Assembly (NCBI RefSeq): GCF_000430745.1 | Contig: NZ_KE387233.1 | Coordinates: forward strand, 55,561-119,560 | Length of the DNA: 64,000 bases | From: Fictibacillus gelatini DSM 15865 | GTDB taxonomy: Bacteria; Bacillota; Bacilli; Bacillales; Fictibacillaceae | Direction: 5' to 3' | Program-made: the position numbers and the translations under genes | Notes under the pieces: generated by a model | What the model was told of the DNA's origin: nothing | What the model saw: the letters and a program-made list of their open reading frames with translations, nothing else | Database searches by the model: none | In this document: in pieces, positions 54,279-64,000 of the stretch | How the letters are laid out: the number at the start of each line of letters is the position of its first letter | Numbering within the stretch: the stretch's first letter is position 1

Positions 54279-55364
54279 ATGATAGGGAAAAAAGGGATAG
54301 GTTTATCTGCGCTAATGCTAGGCTTTTCCTTGCTATTGACGGGCTGCATGGCGGGAAGCAGTGAAAAGGCGGGTGGCGGATCCAATGGGAATAAGAAAGG
54401 CTTAGAAGAGAAAGTCGTCATTTATTCACCGCACGGAAAAGATATTTTACAAGAGTTTGAGAAAAAGTTTGAAGCAAAATACAATGTGGACGTCGAATGG
54501 CTGGACTTAGGATCACAAGAAGTTTTCGACCGCGTCCGCTCAGAAAAAAACAACCCTCAAGCGGATATTTGGTGGGGAGCGCCTTCTGTTCTTTTTAATC
54601 AAGCAAAAGACCAGGGGCTGCTTGAAAAATACAAGCCGAGCTATTCGAAAGCGCTGGCAGATGAATTCCATGACAAAGATTGGTACTGGTCAGGAACGAG
54701 CCAAACACCTGAAGTCATTATGTACAATTCCAAGCTTGTAAAGAAGGAAGAAGCCCCAAAAGATTGGGACGATTTATTGGATCCAAAATGGAAAAACAAC
54801 ATTATTATCCGCTATCCTCTCGCCTCGGGAACGATGCAAACGATATTCGCCGCGATGATTTATCGAGACTATAAAGACACGCAAGATCCGAAAAAAGGCT
54901 ATGACTGGCTAAAGAAGCTGGATAGCAGCACAAAGGAATACGCTGCAAATCCTGAAATCATGTACAACAAAATAGCAAAAGGAGAAGGAAGCGTTACAGT
55001 TTGGGATATGCCAGATGTTGTCATGCTAAAAGAACAGAAGAAATACCCGTTTGAATTTGTCATTCCGGAAAGCGGAACGCCTGTATTAACGGAAGGAATT
55101 GCGCTTGTGAAAGGAGCGAAGCACCCGAAAGCGGCGAAGGAATTTTATGAATTTGTCAACTCGCAAGAAGCGAACAAAATTCTAGCCGAAAAGTATTACC
55201 GGATCCCAACGCGCAATGACATCAATGGTCTTCCGAAGTGGATTGAGGATACGGAAATTAAACCGATGAAAATTGACTGGAACGTGTTTGAGAAAAAAAC
55301 GAATGAGTGGATGGAGTATTGGGATACGAACATTAAGAGCAAGGAAAAAGAGAAGAAAGAGTAA
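54279..55364 (+). CDS. ABC importer substrate-binding lipoprotein (iron/AEP type)
   Basis: 361 residues with a lipobox LLTGC (Cys23), then a linker and a type II periplasmic-binding fold: VVIYSPHGKDILQEFEKKF, ADIWWGAPS, TPEVIMYNS and GEGSVTVWDMPD. The family covers ferric iron, 2-aminoethylphosphonate, thiamine and polyamine binders. No Tyr-rich Fe site is obvious. It sits 21 bp after the deacetylase gene. Confidence 0.85.
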   Translation: MIGKKGIGLSALMLGFSLLLTGCMAGSSEKAGGGSNGNKKGLEEKVVIYSPHGKDILQEFEKKFEAKYNVDVEWLDLGSQEVFDRVRSEKNNPQADIWWGAPSVLFNQAKDQGLLEKYKPSYSKALADEFHDKDWYWSGTSQTPEVIMYNSKLVKKEEAPKDWDDLLDPKWKNNIIIRYPLASGTMQTIFAAMIYRDYKDTQDPKKGYDWLKKLDSSTKEYAANPEIMYNKIAKGEGSVTVWDMPDVVMLKEQKKYPFEFVIPESGTPVLTEGIALVKGAKHPKAAKEFYEFVNSQEANKILAEKYYRIPTRNDINGLPKWIEDTEIKPMKIDWNVFEKKTNEWMEYWDTNIKSKEKEKKE

Positions 55365-55382
55365 GTATAGGGGGCAAGGACG

Positions 55383-56489
55383 ATGTCATCCATTACGCTA
55401 AAGCACGTTACAAAAAAATTTAATACATTCAGTGCCGTAAAAGAGTTGAACCTTGAAATTAAAGAGGGAGAATTTTTCACCTTTTTAGGGCCGAGTGGTT
55501 GTGGGAAGACTACAACACTTCGGATGATTGCCGGATTCTATTATCCTACAATCGGTACGATTCATTTTGGGGATAAAGACATGACACGCGTTGCCCCCGA
55601 AAAGCGGAATACGGGCATGGTTTTCCAAAACTATGCCCTTTTTCCCCATATGACCGTCTTTGAGAATGTAGCCTTTGGTTTAAAGGTAAGAAAATGCGCA
55701 AAAAGCGAGGTCATAACGCGGGTTGAGGAAGCGTTGCGCAAAGTGCGGCTTGAACAATTGATCGATCGGCAAGTCAGCCAGTTAAGCGGGGGCCAACAAC
55801 AGCGTGTTGCATTGGCTCGGGCCCTTGTCATTGAACCGGACATCCTGTTATTGGATGAACCGCTCAGTAATTTGGATGCCAGACTTCGCGATGAAATGAG
55901 GGCGGAAATCCTCCGTTTGCAGAGAGAATATCGCATTACAACCATCTATGTGACGCATGATCAGGTTGAAGCCTTAACGATGAGTGACCGGATCGCTGTT
56001 TTCAACACTGGGGAGTGCCAGCAAGTCGGGACACCGAAACAAATTTATGATGAACCAGCCAATGATTTTGTCGCCTCGTTTATCGGTGAGACGAATTTAC
56101 TTTCCATACAATTGGCAAGGGAAGATGATGAAAAGATCTATGTTCGGTTAGAAAATGATGAAACAACGGAAATGGTTATTCCAAAGGATCGTTCGAATAC
56201 GATAAAAGACACTCCTTCCGCTCTCTCCATCCGCCCGGAAGCGGTTGAAGTTTCAACAAAAGAATTAGAAGGAGCCAATTGTTTTCAAGGAACGATAGAG
56301 ATGGTTCAGTTTACGGGTGCGGCGGAACATCTATTTATTAAAGTTGGAGAGCAAACGATCCAGGCGCTTGTTTTAAATAATCATCTTTGGAGTGAGCGGA
56401 AAAAGGGCGAGTCTGTCTGGATCCGATTCCCTGGAGAATATGTGTGGATTATACCGAATGTATTGGGGGAGGGCGCCCATGAGAAATAA
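55383..56489 (+). CDS. ABC importer ATPase, FbpC/PotA type
   Basis: 368 residues. Walker A GPSGCGKT (36-43), Q-loop NYALFPHMTV, signature LSGGQQQR, Walker B ILLLDEPLSNLD and the switch His in VTHDQVEA. A C-terminal TOBE-like domain (about 240-360) follows. It couples to the fused permease whose ATG at 56479 lies within its last codons. Confidence 0.9.
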   Translation: MSSITLKHVTKKFNTFSAVKELNLEIKEGEFFTFLGPSGCGKTTTLRMIAGFYYPTIGTIHFGDKDMTRVAPEKRNTGMVFQNYALFPHMTVFENVAFGLKVRKCAKSEVITRVEEALRKVRLEQLIDRQVSQLSGGQQQRVALARALVIEPDILLLDEPLSNLDARLRDEMRAEILRLQREYRITTIYVTHDQVEALTMSDRIAVFNTGECQQVGTPKQIYDEPANDFVASFIGETNLLSIQLAREDDEKIYVRLENDETTEMVIPKDRSNTIKDTPSALSIRPEAVEVSTKELEGANCFQGTIEMVQFTGAAEHLFIKVGEQTIQALVLNNHLWSERKKGESVWIRFPGEYVWIIPNVLGEGAHEK

Positions 56490-58164
56490 AGAGATGCGTT
56501 TTACGATGTTCCTTCTTATTCCGGTTGTCCTTGTTTTGGTCGGTTATGTTCTTTATCCATCGATCCGGACGCTTTGGGAAAGCTTCTTTTATAAAGGGAG
56601 CATAGGGGTTGGCAACTATAAGGCATTCTTTAGCCCGGAAAGCCTGTCTAATTTAGAGGCGCTGTGGAACTCGGTGTATATTTCGCTGCTAAGTGTATTA
56701 TGCAGTGCCCTTATCGGCATTCCGCTGGCATTTATCTTTAATAAATATGAATTTCCGGGACGCAGCTTTTTTTCAAGTGTTGCCATTTTGCCGATGGTGC
56801 TTCCTTCACTAGTTGGCGTGATGGCGTTTATGTTTTTATACGGGGAGTCAGGTCTTATTCCAAATGCAATAAAGGATTTATTTGGACTTGAAAAGGTGCC
56901 TTTTAAAATCGGCGGCGTATCCGGAATTTTAATCGTTCATGCGTACACGATGTATGTTTATTTTTACATGACCGTTTCCTCTACCATTCGAAATATTGAC
57001 CCGTCGCTTGAAGAAGCCGCATTCAATTTAGGGGCAAGCCGCTTGACGGTTTTTCGTAAAGTCACCTTGCCGTTATTAACACCAGCGATAGTAGGAGCAT
57101 CCTTGCTCGTATTTATGACATCGATGGCGTCCTTCAGCGCTCCGTTTCTTCTCGCCGGTGGATTTCGAGTCTTAAGTTTGCAAATTTATTTTTCAAAAAT
57201 AAACGGAAATATGGAGATGGCCGCTACGCAATCCGTCATTTTATCCATTGTATCGATTTCCTTTTTATTATTTATGAGATGGTACCAAAATCGAAAAGAT
57301 TACCGGATGCAGGCGAAAGGAATCGGTGCCCACCGAAGCGAGGTAAAGAACCTGTTTGTCAAATGGACGATGGTCGCAATCGGTGTCATAGGGGTTATTG
57401 TTTTGCTGCTTCCTCATGCGACGATTTTAGTATTATCACTTGTTCTGGACGGCACGTGGACATGGCAAACGTATCCGTCAGTTTTTAATTTTGAAAACTA
57501 TATGTTGCTATTTAAGGACCCGGCTATTTGGGATCCCGTGCGCCACAGTTTGACGCTGGCATTTATTGCAACACTCGGAAACCTGGTATTTGGCGTCATA
57601 ACTTCCTATGTGCTAGTGAAGCGCAAGTTTATCGGTAAAAACCTGGTTGATAGTATGGTCATGCTTCCATGGGCATTGCCGGCTACCGTTGTCGGGATGA
57701 ATCTTATTCTGGCATTCAATGAACGATCGATCTTAACGTTCGGCCATATACTAGTAGGGACGTTTTGGATTTTGCCGCTGGCTTACTTTATTCGCCATAT
57801 CCCGCTTGTTGTCCGTTCAACAAATGCGGCGCTGGAACAATTGGATGATTCGTTGGAGGAAGCGGCGAGAAATTTAGGCGCAAAGTGGTTTTATACGTTT
57901 CGAAGGATCGTACTGCCACTCGTCCTGCCGGGCGTTCTTTCCGGGACATTGCTCGCGTTTGTAGAAGCAGTTGGCGAATTTCCGACATCGGTGCTGCTTT
58001 ATACATTAAACAACCGGCCGATATCAATCGAAATTATGAACCAGCTTCGGATGTTTAATATGGGCCAGGCTGCAGCGTATGGAATGATTCAAATTAGTTT
58101 AATTGCCATTGTGCTGTTTATATCCAACAAATTTTTCGGTGTGAAAGCGGAGCGGTCACTTTAG
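56479..58164 (+). CDS. ABC importer permease, two fused domains
   Basis: 561 residues, two BPD_transp_1 modules in one chain, as in FbpB/ThiP. Two EAA loops are visible: EEAAFNLGASRLTVFRKV in the first half and EEAARNLGAKWFYTFRRI in the second. About twelve helices. The ATG at 56479 follows GGGGGAGGG and overlaps the ATPase gene by 11 bases, so translation is coupled; the much longer open frame upstream is not coding. Confidence 0.9.
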   Translation: MRNKEMRFTMFLLIPVVLVLVGYVLYPSIRTLWESFFYKGSIGVGNYKAFFSPESLSNLEALWNSVYISLLSVLCSALIGIPLAFIFNKYEFPGRSFFSSVAILPMVLPSLVGVMAFMFLYGESGLIPNAIKDLFGLEKVPFKIGGVSGILIVHAYTMYVYFYMTVSSTIRNIDPSLEEAAFNLGASRLTVFRKVTLPLLTPAIVGASLLVFMTSMASFSAPFLLAGGFRVLSLQIYFSKINGNMEMAATQSVILSIVSISFLLFMRWYQNRKDYRMQAKGIGAHRSEVKNLFVKWTMVAIGVIGVIVLLLPHATILVLSLVLDGTWTWQTYPSVFNFENYMLLFKDPAIWDPVRHSLTLAFIATLGNLVFGVITSYVLVKRKFIGKNLVDSMVMLPWALPATVVGMNLILAFNERSILTFGHILVGTFWILPLAYFIRHIPLVVRSTNAALEQLDDSLEEAARNLGAKWFYTFRRIVLPLVLPGVLSGTLLAFVEAVGEFPTSVLLYTLNNRPISIEIMNQLRMFNMGQAAAYGMIQISLIAIVLFISNKFFGVKAERSL

Positions 58165-58194
58165 TCTTTAAATAGGGAGGGGCGAACCGGCATA

Positions 58195-59703
58195 ATGAAA
58201 AAAGAAGAGTTTATCGAGCAAGAAGGCTCTGAGTTTCCAGGGAAATCCTATGTTGAGCATTTGCTGCGCCACGTCTTTGAAGATCAACGCGATTATTTGT
58301 TTACGGATATGTTTAAAATCCACCGGGCGCATGTTGTCATGTTAACCGAACAAAACATTATCCCGCAAAGCGAAGCGAAAGTCATGCTGCAAGGAATTGA
58401 GAACGTATCAAAAACGGATTACCGCAGCTTGCAATACGATCCGCATTTTGAGGATTTATTTTTTATGATGGAACAGAAGATAAGCGAGGAAATCGGATCT
58501 GACCTGGCAGGAAAAATTCACATTGCCCGCAGCCGGAACGATATGGGTGTGGCCATGTATAGGATGGTATTGCGAAAGCATATCTTGCAGTTAATTGGAA
58601 GCAGTTTGCAAGTAGGAGAAGCATTATTGGAACAAGCGAACCGCCATAAGCATACCGTAATGACGGCTTATACGCATACACAGCCGGCCCAGCCGACAAC
58701 GTTAGGGCACTATTTGCTTGCGATCCATGATGTGCTCTCAAGGGATGTTGACCGATTATGGTCTGCTTATAGATGCGTGAACCGTTCGCCACTAGGTGCG
58801 GCGGCGCTATCGACAACAGGGTTCCCGATCAACCGCAACCGGGTCCGGGAGTTATTAGGATTTCAAGAACTTGTTGAGAACTCGTATGATGCCATTGCCG
58901 CAGGTGACTATTTAATCGAGACGGCGACTTCCGTCTTGTCGCTAATGACCAATGCAGGCAGGTGGATTCAAGATTTTCTCCTGCAAGCAACACGTGAATT
59001 TAGTGTTATTCGGGTAGCCGATCCTTATGTACAAATTAGCAGCATCATGCCGCAAAAACGAAACCCGGTGTCGATTGAACATTCCCGCTCGCTTGCAAGC
59101 AGTTCAGTTGGAGAAGCGCTATCTGCAATTCAAATGATCCATAATACGCCGTTCGGGGATATCGTTGATACGGAGGATGACTTGCAGCCTCATTTATATC
59201 GCAGTTATGAAAAAGCCAATCGGGTGATGCATTTAATGCATGCGGTTATTCGAACAATGACGGTCAATGAAGAGCTAGTGACAAAGCGGGCAAGAACATC
59301 TTGCATTACAATTACGGAATTGGCGGACGTCTTAGCGAGGGAGAAGCATGTGCCGTTTCGCTTATCACACAAAATCGCAAGCATCATTGCAAAAACGTGC
59401 ACATCCCAAAACAAAGAGCTGCATGAGCTTTCGGTTGAAGAAGTAAATGAAATGATTGCGCATGTGTACCCGGCTCAAGTTTCACAAAAAGATTGGGAAG
59501 CGATCACATGCCCGAACGAGTTCGTAAAAAGAAGAAAAGTACAGGGCGGGCCAAATCCGCAAGAAGTTTCAAGAATGATTACATTAAGGGATCAACAGTT
59601 AAACGAAGCGATCAATAAATTATGTACGGAAAAAGAAAGGTTAAGAGCTGCCGCTGAACAATTAGACCGTGCGGTTAAAAACATAATTGAAGATACTGTT
59701 TAA
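58195..59703 (+). CDS. Argininosuccinate-lyase-like enzyme
   Basis: 502 residues of the aspartase/fumarase superfamily, ASL branch: ARSRNDMGVAMYRM, TAYTHTQPAQPTTLGHYLL (catalytic-base region) and the signature SSIMPQKRNP (282-291). Length exceeds ArgH (about 460), with an N-terminal extension and a long C-terminal part. No arginine genes are near. It lies 30 bp behind the ABC permease, so it probably cleaves an imported N-(dicarboxyethyl)-type compound with fumarate release. EDDS lyase, an ASL relative on aminopolycarboxylates, is a possible analogue. The substrate is inference only. Confidence 0.75.
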   Translation: MKKEEFIEQEGSEFPGKSYVEHLLRHVFEDQRDYLFTDMFKIHRAHVVMLTEQNIIPQSEAKVMLQGIENVSKTDYRSLQYDPHFEDLFFMMEQKISEEIGSDLAGKIHIARSRNDMGVAMYRMVLRKHILQLIGSSLQVGEALLEQANRHKHTVMTAYTHTQPAQPTTLGHYLLAIHDVLSRDVDRLWSAYRCVNRSPLGAAALSTTGFPINRNRVRELLGFQELVENSYDAIAAGDYLIETATSVLSLMTNAGRWIQDFLLQATREFSVIRVADPYVQISSIMPQKRNPVSIEHSRSLASSSVGEALSAIQMIHNTPFGDIVDTEDDLQPHLYRSYEKANRVMHLMHAVIRTMTVNEELVTKRARTSCITITELADVLAREKHVPFRLSHKIASIIAKTCTSQNKELHELSVEEVNEMIAHVYPAQVSQKDWEAITCPNEFVKRRKVQGGPNPQEVSRMITLRDQQLNEAINKLCTEKERLRAAAEQLDRAVKNIIEDTV

Positions 59704-59739
59704 TCAATACTTTTGATAACTATGAAGCATCATAGCAGG

Positions 59740-59826
59740 AAGGCGTTTTGGGATAATAATTCGATCCACGCCTTTTTTTACCAAAAATGCCGGGTCGCAA
59801 AATCGTTGCGGCCCGGTATTTTTTAA
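59740..59826. terminator. Two terminators between the lyase and ykhA
   Basis: AGGCGT/ACGCCT plus seven T (59741-59779) ends the importer operon. GCCGGGTCGCAA/TTGCGGCCCGGT (about 59788-59819), with A-rich and T-rich flanks, works in both directions and serves ykhA. Confidence 0.8.
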
Positions 59827-60323
59827 GCGATCGTCAAAAACGCAGCTAATTCTTTACTTTTTTGTTTTCTTTCCTTCCGCATTCTTGCCCGCTCGGGTGC
59901 GGTTTCATGCAATTTTTTCTCTTCTTTTGTTTCCGGGATGACTTCCGGAACACGCGTTGGGCGTTTATTCTCATCAAGTGCGACAAACGTCAGGAGGGCA
60001 GTTGCCGCAATTTTGCGCTCACCGCTTTTTAAGTCTTCAGCTATAATTTTCACGAATACTTCCATTGACGATGTGCCTGTCCATGTTACATAAGATTCAA
60101 AACAAACCGAATCTGTTGGCTGGATGGGATGCAAAAAATCGACTGAATCTGTTGAAGCAGTTACGCATTCTTTTCGACTGTGGCGCGCTGCGGAAATGGA
60201 GGCGACCTGGTCCACATCACTCATTAACTTGCCGCCGAATAACGTATTGTGGTTATTAACATCGTTTGGGAATACCCGGCTTGTCCGAATCACTCGAGAT
60301 TCTTTGCAATATTTCGCTTCCAT
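59823..60323 (-). CDS. ykhA: Acyl-CoA thioesterase, YkhA-like hotdog protein
   Basis: 166 residues, one hotdog domain: VFPNDVNNHNTLFGGKLMSDVDQVA (with the conserved Asn-His/Gly-Gly region), STDSVDFLHPI and SSMEVFVKI. A basic helical tail (ERARMRKERKQKSKEL) follows. It hydrolyses acyl-CoAs. The ATG at 60323 is preferred over the GTG at 60329 because AGGGAG needs the spacing. Confidence 0.87.
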   Translation of the reverse strand: MEAKYCKESRVIRTSRVFPNDVNNHNTLFGGKLMSDVDQVASISAARHSRKECVTASTDSVDFLHPIQPTDSVCFESYVTWTGTSSMEVFVKIIAEDLKSGERKIAATALLTFVALDENKRPTRVPEVIPETKEEKKLHETAPERARMRKERKQKSKELAAFLTIA

Positions 60324-60456
60324 AGACACTTCTCCCTAAAATCTATGTCCCATTATTAAGGGCGTTTCAACATTTAACTTCTATGATATATTTTTGGCTT
60401 CCTGGCAAGAATCTAGCATGCTTCCTGCCAGGAAGCCATTTTAAAAATTTATTTGT

Positions 60457-61698
60457 TTAACCTTCTAGCAATAATTGCTCTGGATCTTCGAGCATTTTCT
60501 TAATCGCGACGAGGAAGCTTACCGCTTCTGCTCCGTCGACGATCCGGTGGTCGTAAGATAGAGCGATGTACATCATCGGGCGGTTTTCCATTTTATCTTT
60601 ATCGATGGCAACCGGTCTCCATTGGATGCTGTGCATGCCAAGGATTCCGACTTGTGGCGCATTCAAGATCGGCGTGGACATGAGCGATCCGTAAATGCCG
60701 CCGTTTGTGATCGTGAACGTTCCGCCTTGCAGTTCATTAAGAGTAAGTTTGTTGCTGCGTGCTTTTTTTGCAAGATCGGCAATTTCACGTTCAATGCCGG
60801 CAAATGATAGGCGGTCGGCATCGCGTACGACCGGTACGACAAGGCCCTGGTCCGTTCCAACGGCTACCCCGATATCATAAAATTTCTTCATTAAGATTTC
60901 ATCGCCTTGAATTTCCGCATTTAATAGCGGGAACTTCTTCAACGCTCCGACAACCGCTTTTGTGAAGAACGACATAAAGCCAAGTTTCACATCGTGTTGT
61001 TCTAAGAAAGCATCTTTGCGGCGTTTGCGGACATCCATGATCGCCGTCATGTCCACTTCATTAAATGTTGTCAACATCGCCGCTGTATGTTGGACATCAA
61101 CGAGGCGTTTGGCGATCGTTTGGCGGCGGCGGGACATTTTAATGCGCTCCACCGGTTTGTCAGGAGAAACCGGTGCTGCTTGAGGTGCCGCTGCTTTTGG
61201 CGGCTGCGCTTGTTGCGCCGGCTTCGTCGCATGTGCTTTCACGTCTTCCGGACGGACTCTTCCTAATGGATCACGGGTTTCCACTTGATTTAAGTCAATG
61301 CCAAGTTCTCTCGCCAGTTTTCTCGCCGCAGGAGAGGCAACCGGGCGATCCGCAGGAGTGGTTGATGGTTCAACAGATGGCGCTTTTTCTTTTGCCGCTG
61401 CTTTCGGCGCTTCAGCCGTTTCTTTCGGTTGTTCTTCTTGTTTTTGCGGGGCAGCCGCTCCTGCTCCGCTTCCAAGCACAGCGATCACTTCGCCGACTTC
61501 AACTGTATCTCCGGCTTCTTTTAAAATTTCTTGCAGCACGCCGTCTTCTTCCGCGCTAATTTCAACATTGACTTTGTCGGTTTCAAGCTCAACGATGTAA
61601 TCGCCTTTATTGACTTGATCTCCAACATTTTTTAACCATTGTGCAATCGTTCCTTCAGATATTGATTCTGCTAGTTCTGGTACTTTGACTTCAGCCAC
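60457..61698 (-). CDS. odhB: 2-oxoglutarate dehydrogenase E2 (dihydrolipoyl succinyltransferase)
   Basis: 413 residues. A lipoyl domain (1-78, lipoyl Lys42 in LETDKVN), a Pro/Ala/Lys linker, a peripheral subunit-binding domain ([18 protein letters not shown]) and the catalytic domain ending with SYDHRIVDG. It transfers succinyl to CoA in the TCA cycle. The GTG at 61698 is chosen since AAGGAGG lies eight bases upstream and gives the standard MAEVKVPEL start; it overlaps the odhA stop by eight bases. Confidence 0.95.
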   Translation of the reverse strand: MAEVKVPELAESISEGTIAQWLKNVGDQVNKGDYIVELETDKVNVEISAEEDGVLQEILKEAGDTVEVGEVIAVLGSGAGAAAPQKQEEQPKETAEAPKAAAKEKAPSVEPSTTPADRPVASPAARKLARELGIDLNQVETRDPLGRVRPEDVKAHATKPAQQAQPPKAAAPQAAPVSPDKPVERIKMSRRRQTIAKRLVDVQHTAAMLTTFNEVDMTAIMDVRKRRKDAFLEQHDVKLGFMSFFTKAVVGALKKFPLLNAEIQGDEILMKKFYDIGVAVGTDQGLVVPVVRDADRLSFAGIEREIADLAKKARSNKLTLNELQGGTFTITNGGIYGSLMSTPILNAPQVGILGMHSIQWRPVAIDKDKMENRPMMYIALSYDHRIVDGAEAVSFLVAIKKMLEDPEQLLLEG

Positions 61699-64000
61699 GA
61701 CCATGACCTCCTTCTTGGTTGACAGCAATTTTTGCAGTTAGTGCTTTATGCATAATGTGCGCTTGTTCTTTTTTATGGACTTCGGCATCTCCGCTCGCTG
61801 TACTGGAGCGGTCAGGACGCCCAATATAATCGACGGATACATTCTCCGGCGCTACCGCGCGGATTCTTGGCTCGATATACATCCAGCTTCCCATGTTTTT
61901 CGGCTCTTCTTGAACCCAGACGATTTCTTTCAAGTTGGCAAAGCGGCTAATGATCGCTTGAATTTCTTTTTCCGGGAATGGATAAAGCTCTTCCACGCGG
62001 GCGATATGAAGCCAGTCGAAATTCTCTTCTTTCGCCTCGATTTCCGTTGCCAGATCGATCGCTACTTTACCCGAACATAAAATTAACCGTTCCACTTGAT
62101 CCGCATGCTTGCCAAGGCCTTCTTGTTCTAAGACCGGGTAGAAATGGCCGTTGCTTAATTCTAATGCCGTTGAAGCCGCCCTTGGGTTACGAAGTAAGCT
62201 TTTCGGCGTCATAATGACAAGCGGACGCACTTCGTCTTTTTCTAAAATTGCAGCCTGGCGGCGCAAAATATGGAAGTATTGTGCCGCGCTCGTTAAATTC
62301 GCAACCGTCCAGTTGTTTTCGGCCGCTAATTGCAAATAGCGTTCCAGGCGGGCGCTTGAATGTTCTGGCCCCTGTCCTTCATAGCCGTGCGGCAACAATA
62401 GAACAAGGCCGGATTTTTGGCCCCATTTCGCGCGGCCTGCCGATACGAATTGGTCGAAAATGACCTGGGCGACATTGGCGAAATCGCCAAATTGCGCTTC
62501 CCAGAGGACGAGCGTTTCCGGTGCATAAACGTTATAGCCATACTCAAATCCAACGACAGACGTTTCAGACAGCGGGCTGTTATGGACAGCGAATGATGCC
62601 TTCGCCGAAGGAAGTGCATGCATAGGCGAAAACTTCTCGCCGGTTTTGCTGTCATTTAAAACGATATGACGGTGGGCGAATGTCCCGCGCTCGGAATCCT
62701 GCCCGGTCAGACGAATCGGCGTACCGTCTTTTAAAATCGAGGCGAATGCCAATGTTTCCGCATGGCCCCAGTCGATTTTGCCGCCTTCTTCTAAGGCGTT
62801 GCGCCGGCGTTTAAGAATGCGATCCAATTTAGGGTAGACCGTAAAGCCTTCCGGACGGGCTAGCAGGTCATTGTTTAATTGTTGAAGTTCATCAAATGGC
62901 ACAGCGGTGTCGACATCCGGCAGACCATGTGCCAATTTTTCAGGCAAGCATGGCTCTTCAAATTCTTGATCGCCGTCTTTTTTCACTTTTTCGTATTCCG
63001 CCTGAAGATTGGCCTGAACTTCTTGCTCAATTTTTTCGATCTCTTCAGCAGAAAGAATGCCTTTTGCCTGTAAAACTTCCCCATAAAGTTTTTTCACGGT
63101 TGGATGCTTGTCAATTATTCCATACATGTACGGCTGTGTGGCATGCGGATCGTCCATTTCATTGTGGCCATAGCGGCGGTAACCGACCAAATCGATAAGG
63201 AAATCCTTATTAAAACGTTTACGATATTGATAAGCCAAATGCATCGCGGTCAAGCATGCTTCCGGGTCATCCGCGTTCACGTGAACGATCGGAATTTCAA
63301 ATCCTTTCGCAAGGTCGCTCGCGTACTTCGTCGAACGGGAATCCGCGCTATCGGTTGTAAATCCAATAAGATTGTTGGCGATAATATGAACCGTTCCGCC
63401 TGTTTGGAACCCGCGCAACCGGCTTAAATTCAAGGTCTCAGCGACAATTCCTTCACCAGGGAATGCGGCATCGCCATGAATTAAAATGGCAAACGATTTT
63501 TGCACATCTTGTTGCGGGAATCCAGCTGATGTGCGGTCTTCTTGCGCTGCCCTCGTATACCCTTCAACGACAGGGTTGACAAATTCAAGGTGACTCGGGT
63601 TATTGGCTAATGTCAAGCGGGCTTCCAATGAATTCGATTCCTTGATCGCGCGTACTCCGCCGAGATGGTATTTCACATCGCCCGTCCAGCCGTAGTTGAT
63701 TCCTTTCGATCCTTCCGATGGAACCAATTCTTTATTCGGGGAGTGATGGAACTCCGAAAAGATGATTTCATACGGCTTGCCTAATACGTGGGCCAGCACA
63801 TTTAAACGTCCCCGGTGGGCCATGCCGATCATCACATTTTTTGCCCCGTCTCTGACCCCTTCAAAAATAATATCGTCAAGCATCGGGACAAGCACATCGA
63901 CACCTTCGATGGAAAAGCGTTTTTGCCCGACAAACGTTTTATGCAAAAACTGTTCAAAGCCTTCGACTTCCGTCAACCGGCGCAACAAGTGAACGCGTTC
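61691..64000 (-). CDS. odhA: 2-oxoglutarate dehydrogenase E1 (3' portion)
   Basis: The frame is open to the right edge; about 770 C-terminal residues are present. Visible are [36 protein letters not shown], the TPP-binding [10 protein letters not shown]...NNLIGFTT region, [13 protein letters not shown], and the C-terminal [13 protein letters not shown]. It decarboxylates 2-oxoglutarate with thiamine diphosphate. Start and N-terminal ~170 residues lie outside the window. It overlaps odhB, confirming the odhAB operon. Confidence 0.96.
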   Translation of the reverse strand, partial: ERVHLLRRLTEVEGFEQFLHKTFVGQKRFSIEGVDVLVPMLDDIIFEGVRDGAKNVMIGMAHRGRLNVLAHVLGKPYEIIFSEFHHSPNKELVPSEGSKGINYGWTGDVKYHLGGVRAIKESNSLEARLTLANNPSHLEFVNPVVEGYTRAAQEDRTSAGFPQQDVQKSFAILIHGDAAFPGEGIVAETLNLSRLRGFQTGGTVHIIANNLIGFTTDSADSRSTKYASDLAKGFEIPIVHVNADDPEACLTAMHLAYQYRKRFNKDFLIDLVGYRRYGHNEMDDPHATQPYMYGIIDKHPTVKKLYGEVLQAKGILSAEEIEKIEQEVQANLQAEYEKVKKDGDQEFEEPCLPEKLAHGLPDVDTAVPFDELQQLNNDLLARPEGFTVYPKLDRILKRRRNALEEGGKIDWGHAETLAFASILKDGTPIRLTGQDSERGTFAHRHIVLNDSKTGEKFSPMHALPSAKASFAVHNSPLSETSVVGFEYGYNVYAPETLVLWEAQFGDFANVAQVIFDQFVSAGRAKWGQKSGLVLLLPHGYEGQGPEHSSARLERYLQLAAENNWTVANLTSAAQYFHILRRQAAILEKDEVRPLVIMTPKSLLRNPRAASTALELSNGHFYPVLEQEGLGKHADQVERLILCSGKVAIDLATEIEAKEENFDWLHIARVEELYPFPEKEIQAIISRFANLKEIVWVQEEPKNMGSWMYIEPRIRAVAPENVSVDYIGRPDRSSTASGDAEVHKKEQAHIMHKALTAKIAVNQEGGHGRG

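Noticed and set aside
58195..59703. Arginine biosynthesis argH
   Set aside because: No arg genes are adjacent, the protein is about 40 residues longer than ArgH, and it is locked into an importer operon.

Overview
The window looks like chromosomal DNA of a low-to-mid-GC endospore-forming Bacillaceae. The gene content supports this: AprX-type intracellular subtilase, a YjcZ-type sporulation peptide, FabL under a FapR box, a yjdF riboswitch, YkhA, OdhAB and NatAB. Ribosome binding sites are strong (AAGGAGG-like) and TTG or GTG starts are common. I do not assign a species.

Layout. 1-4.3 kb: N-acetylmuramic acid recycling (murR partial, murP, mupG, amiE-like). 4.4-7.7 kb: NAD salvage (Nudix/NrtR-like regulator plus pncB) and an HPr-fold protein without the phosphorylatable His. 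7.8-10.2 kb: a leader RNA with a short uORF and long nested hairpins ahead of a MutS2-like ATPase that lacks the Smr nuclease. 10.2-17.4 kb: corA, yjcZ-like, aprX, azoreductase, a MocR/LysE divergent pair, small enzymes. 17.5-20.4 kb: accessory stretch with a frameshifted gene, GrpB, a 52-bp repeat array interrupted by two 192-bp MITE-like insertions with 9-bp target duplications, an isochorismatase and an IS200 transposase remnant. 20.4-23.8 kb: regulator, dipeptide-epimerase-like enolase, GNAT. 23.8-25.6 kb: a candidate RiPP locus. 25.8-28.5 kb: membrane/coiled-coil protein, holin-like peptide, NatAB. 28.6-32.6 kb: HrtAB-HssRS heme detoxification with a recognisable HssR box. 32.7-40.1 kb: YvgN, MgtC-like, PhnX, CtaA, FabL, YjdF and small proteins. 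40.3-47.8 kb: aromatic amino acid genes (aroA divergent from a T-box leader and aroF-aroB-hisC-tyrA-aroE), with the trp genes and aroH missing from the usual Bacillus supra-operon. 47.8-50 kb: DnaA-fragment-like protein, tRNA-Arg(CCU), membrane acyltransferase. 50.5-59.7 kb: ROK regulator, secreted PIG-L deacetylase, iron-type ABC importer, argininosuccinate-lyase-like enzyme. 59.8-64 kb: ykhA, odhB and partial odhA.

The most unusual system is at 23840-25617 (minus strand). It pairs a 115-residue peptide, with an NHLP/Nif11-like leader and a Cys-free 50-residue tail containing 24 Thr, with a 471-residue LanKC-like protein that has lyase and kinase domains but no LanC cyclase. The expected chemistry is phosphorylation and elimination of Thr to dehydrobutyrine without lanthionine rings. 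A second theme is a set of intergenic arrays with unrelated units but an exact 21-bp spacing (10.24, 35.72 and 38.20 kb), one of them arranged head to head as four forward and four reverse units.
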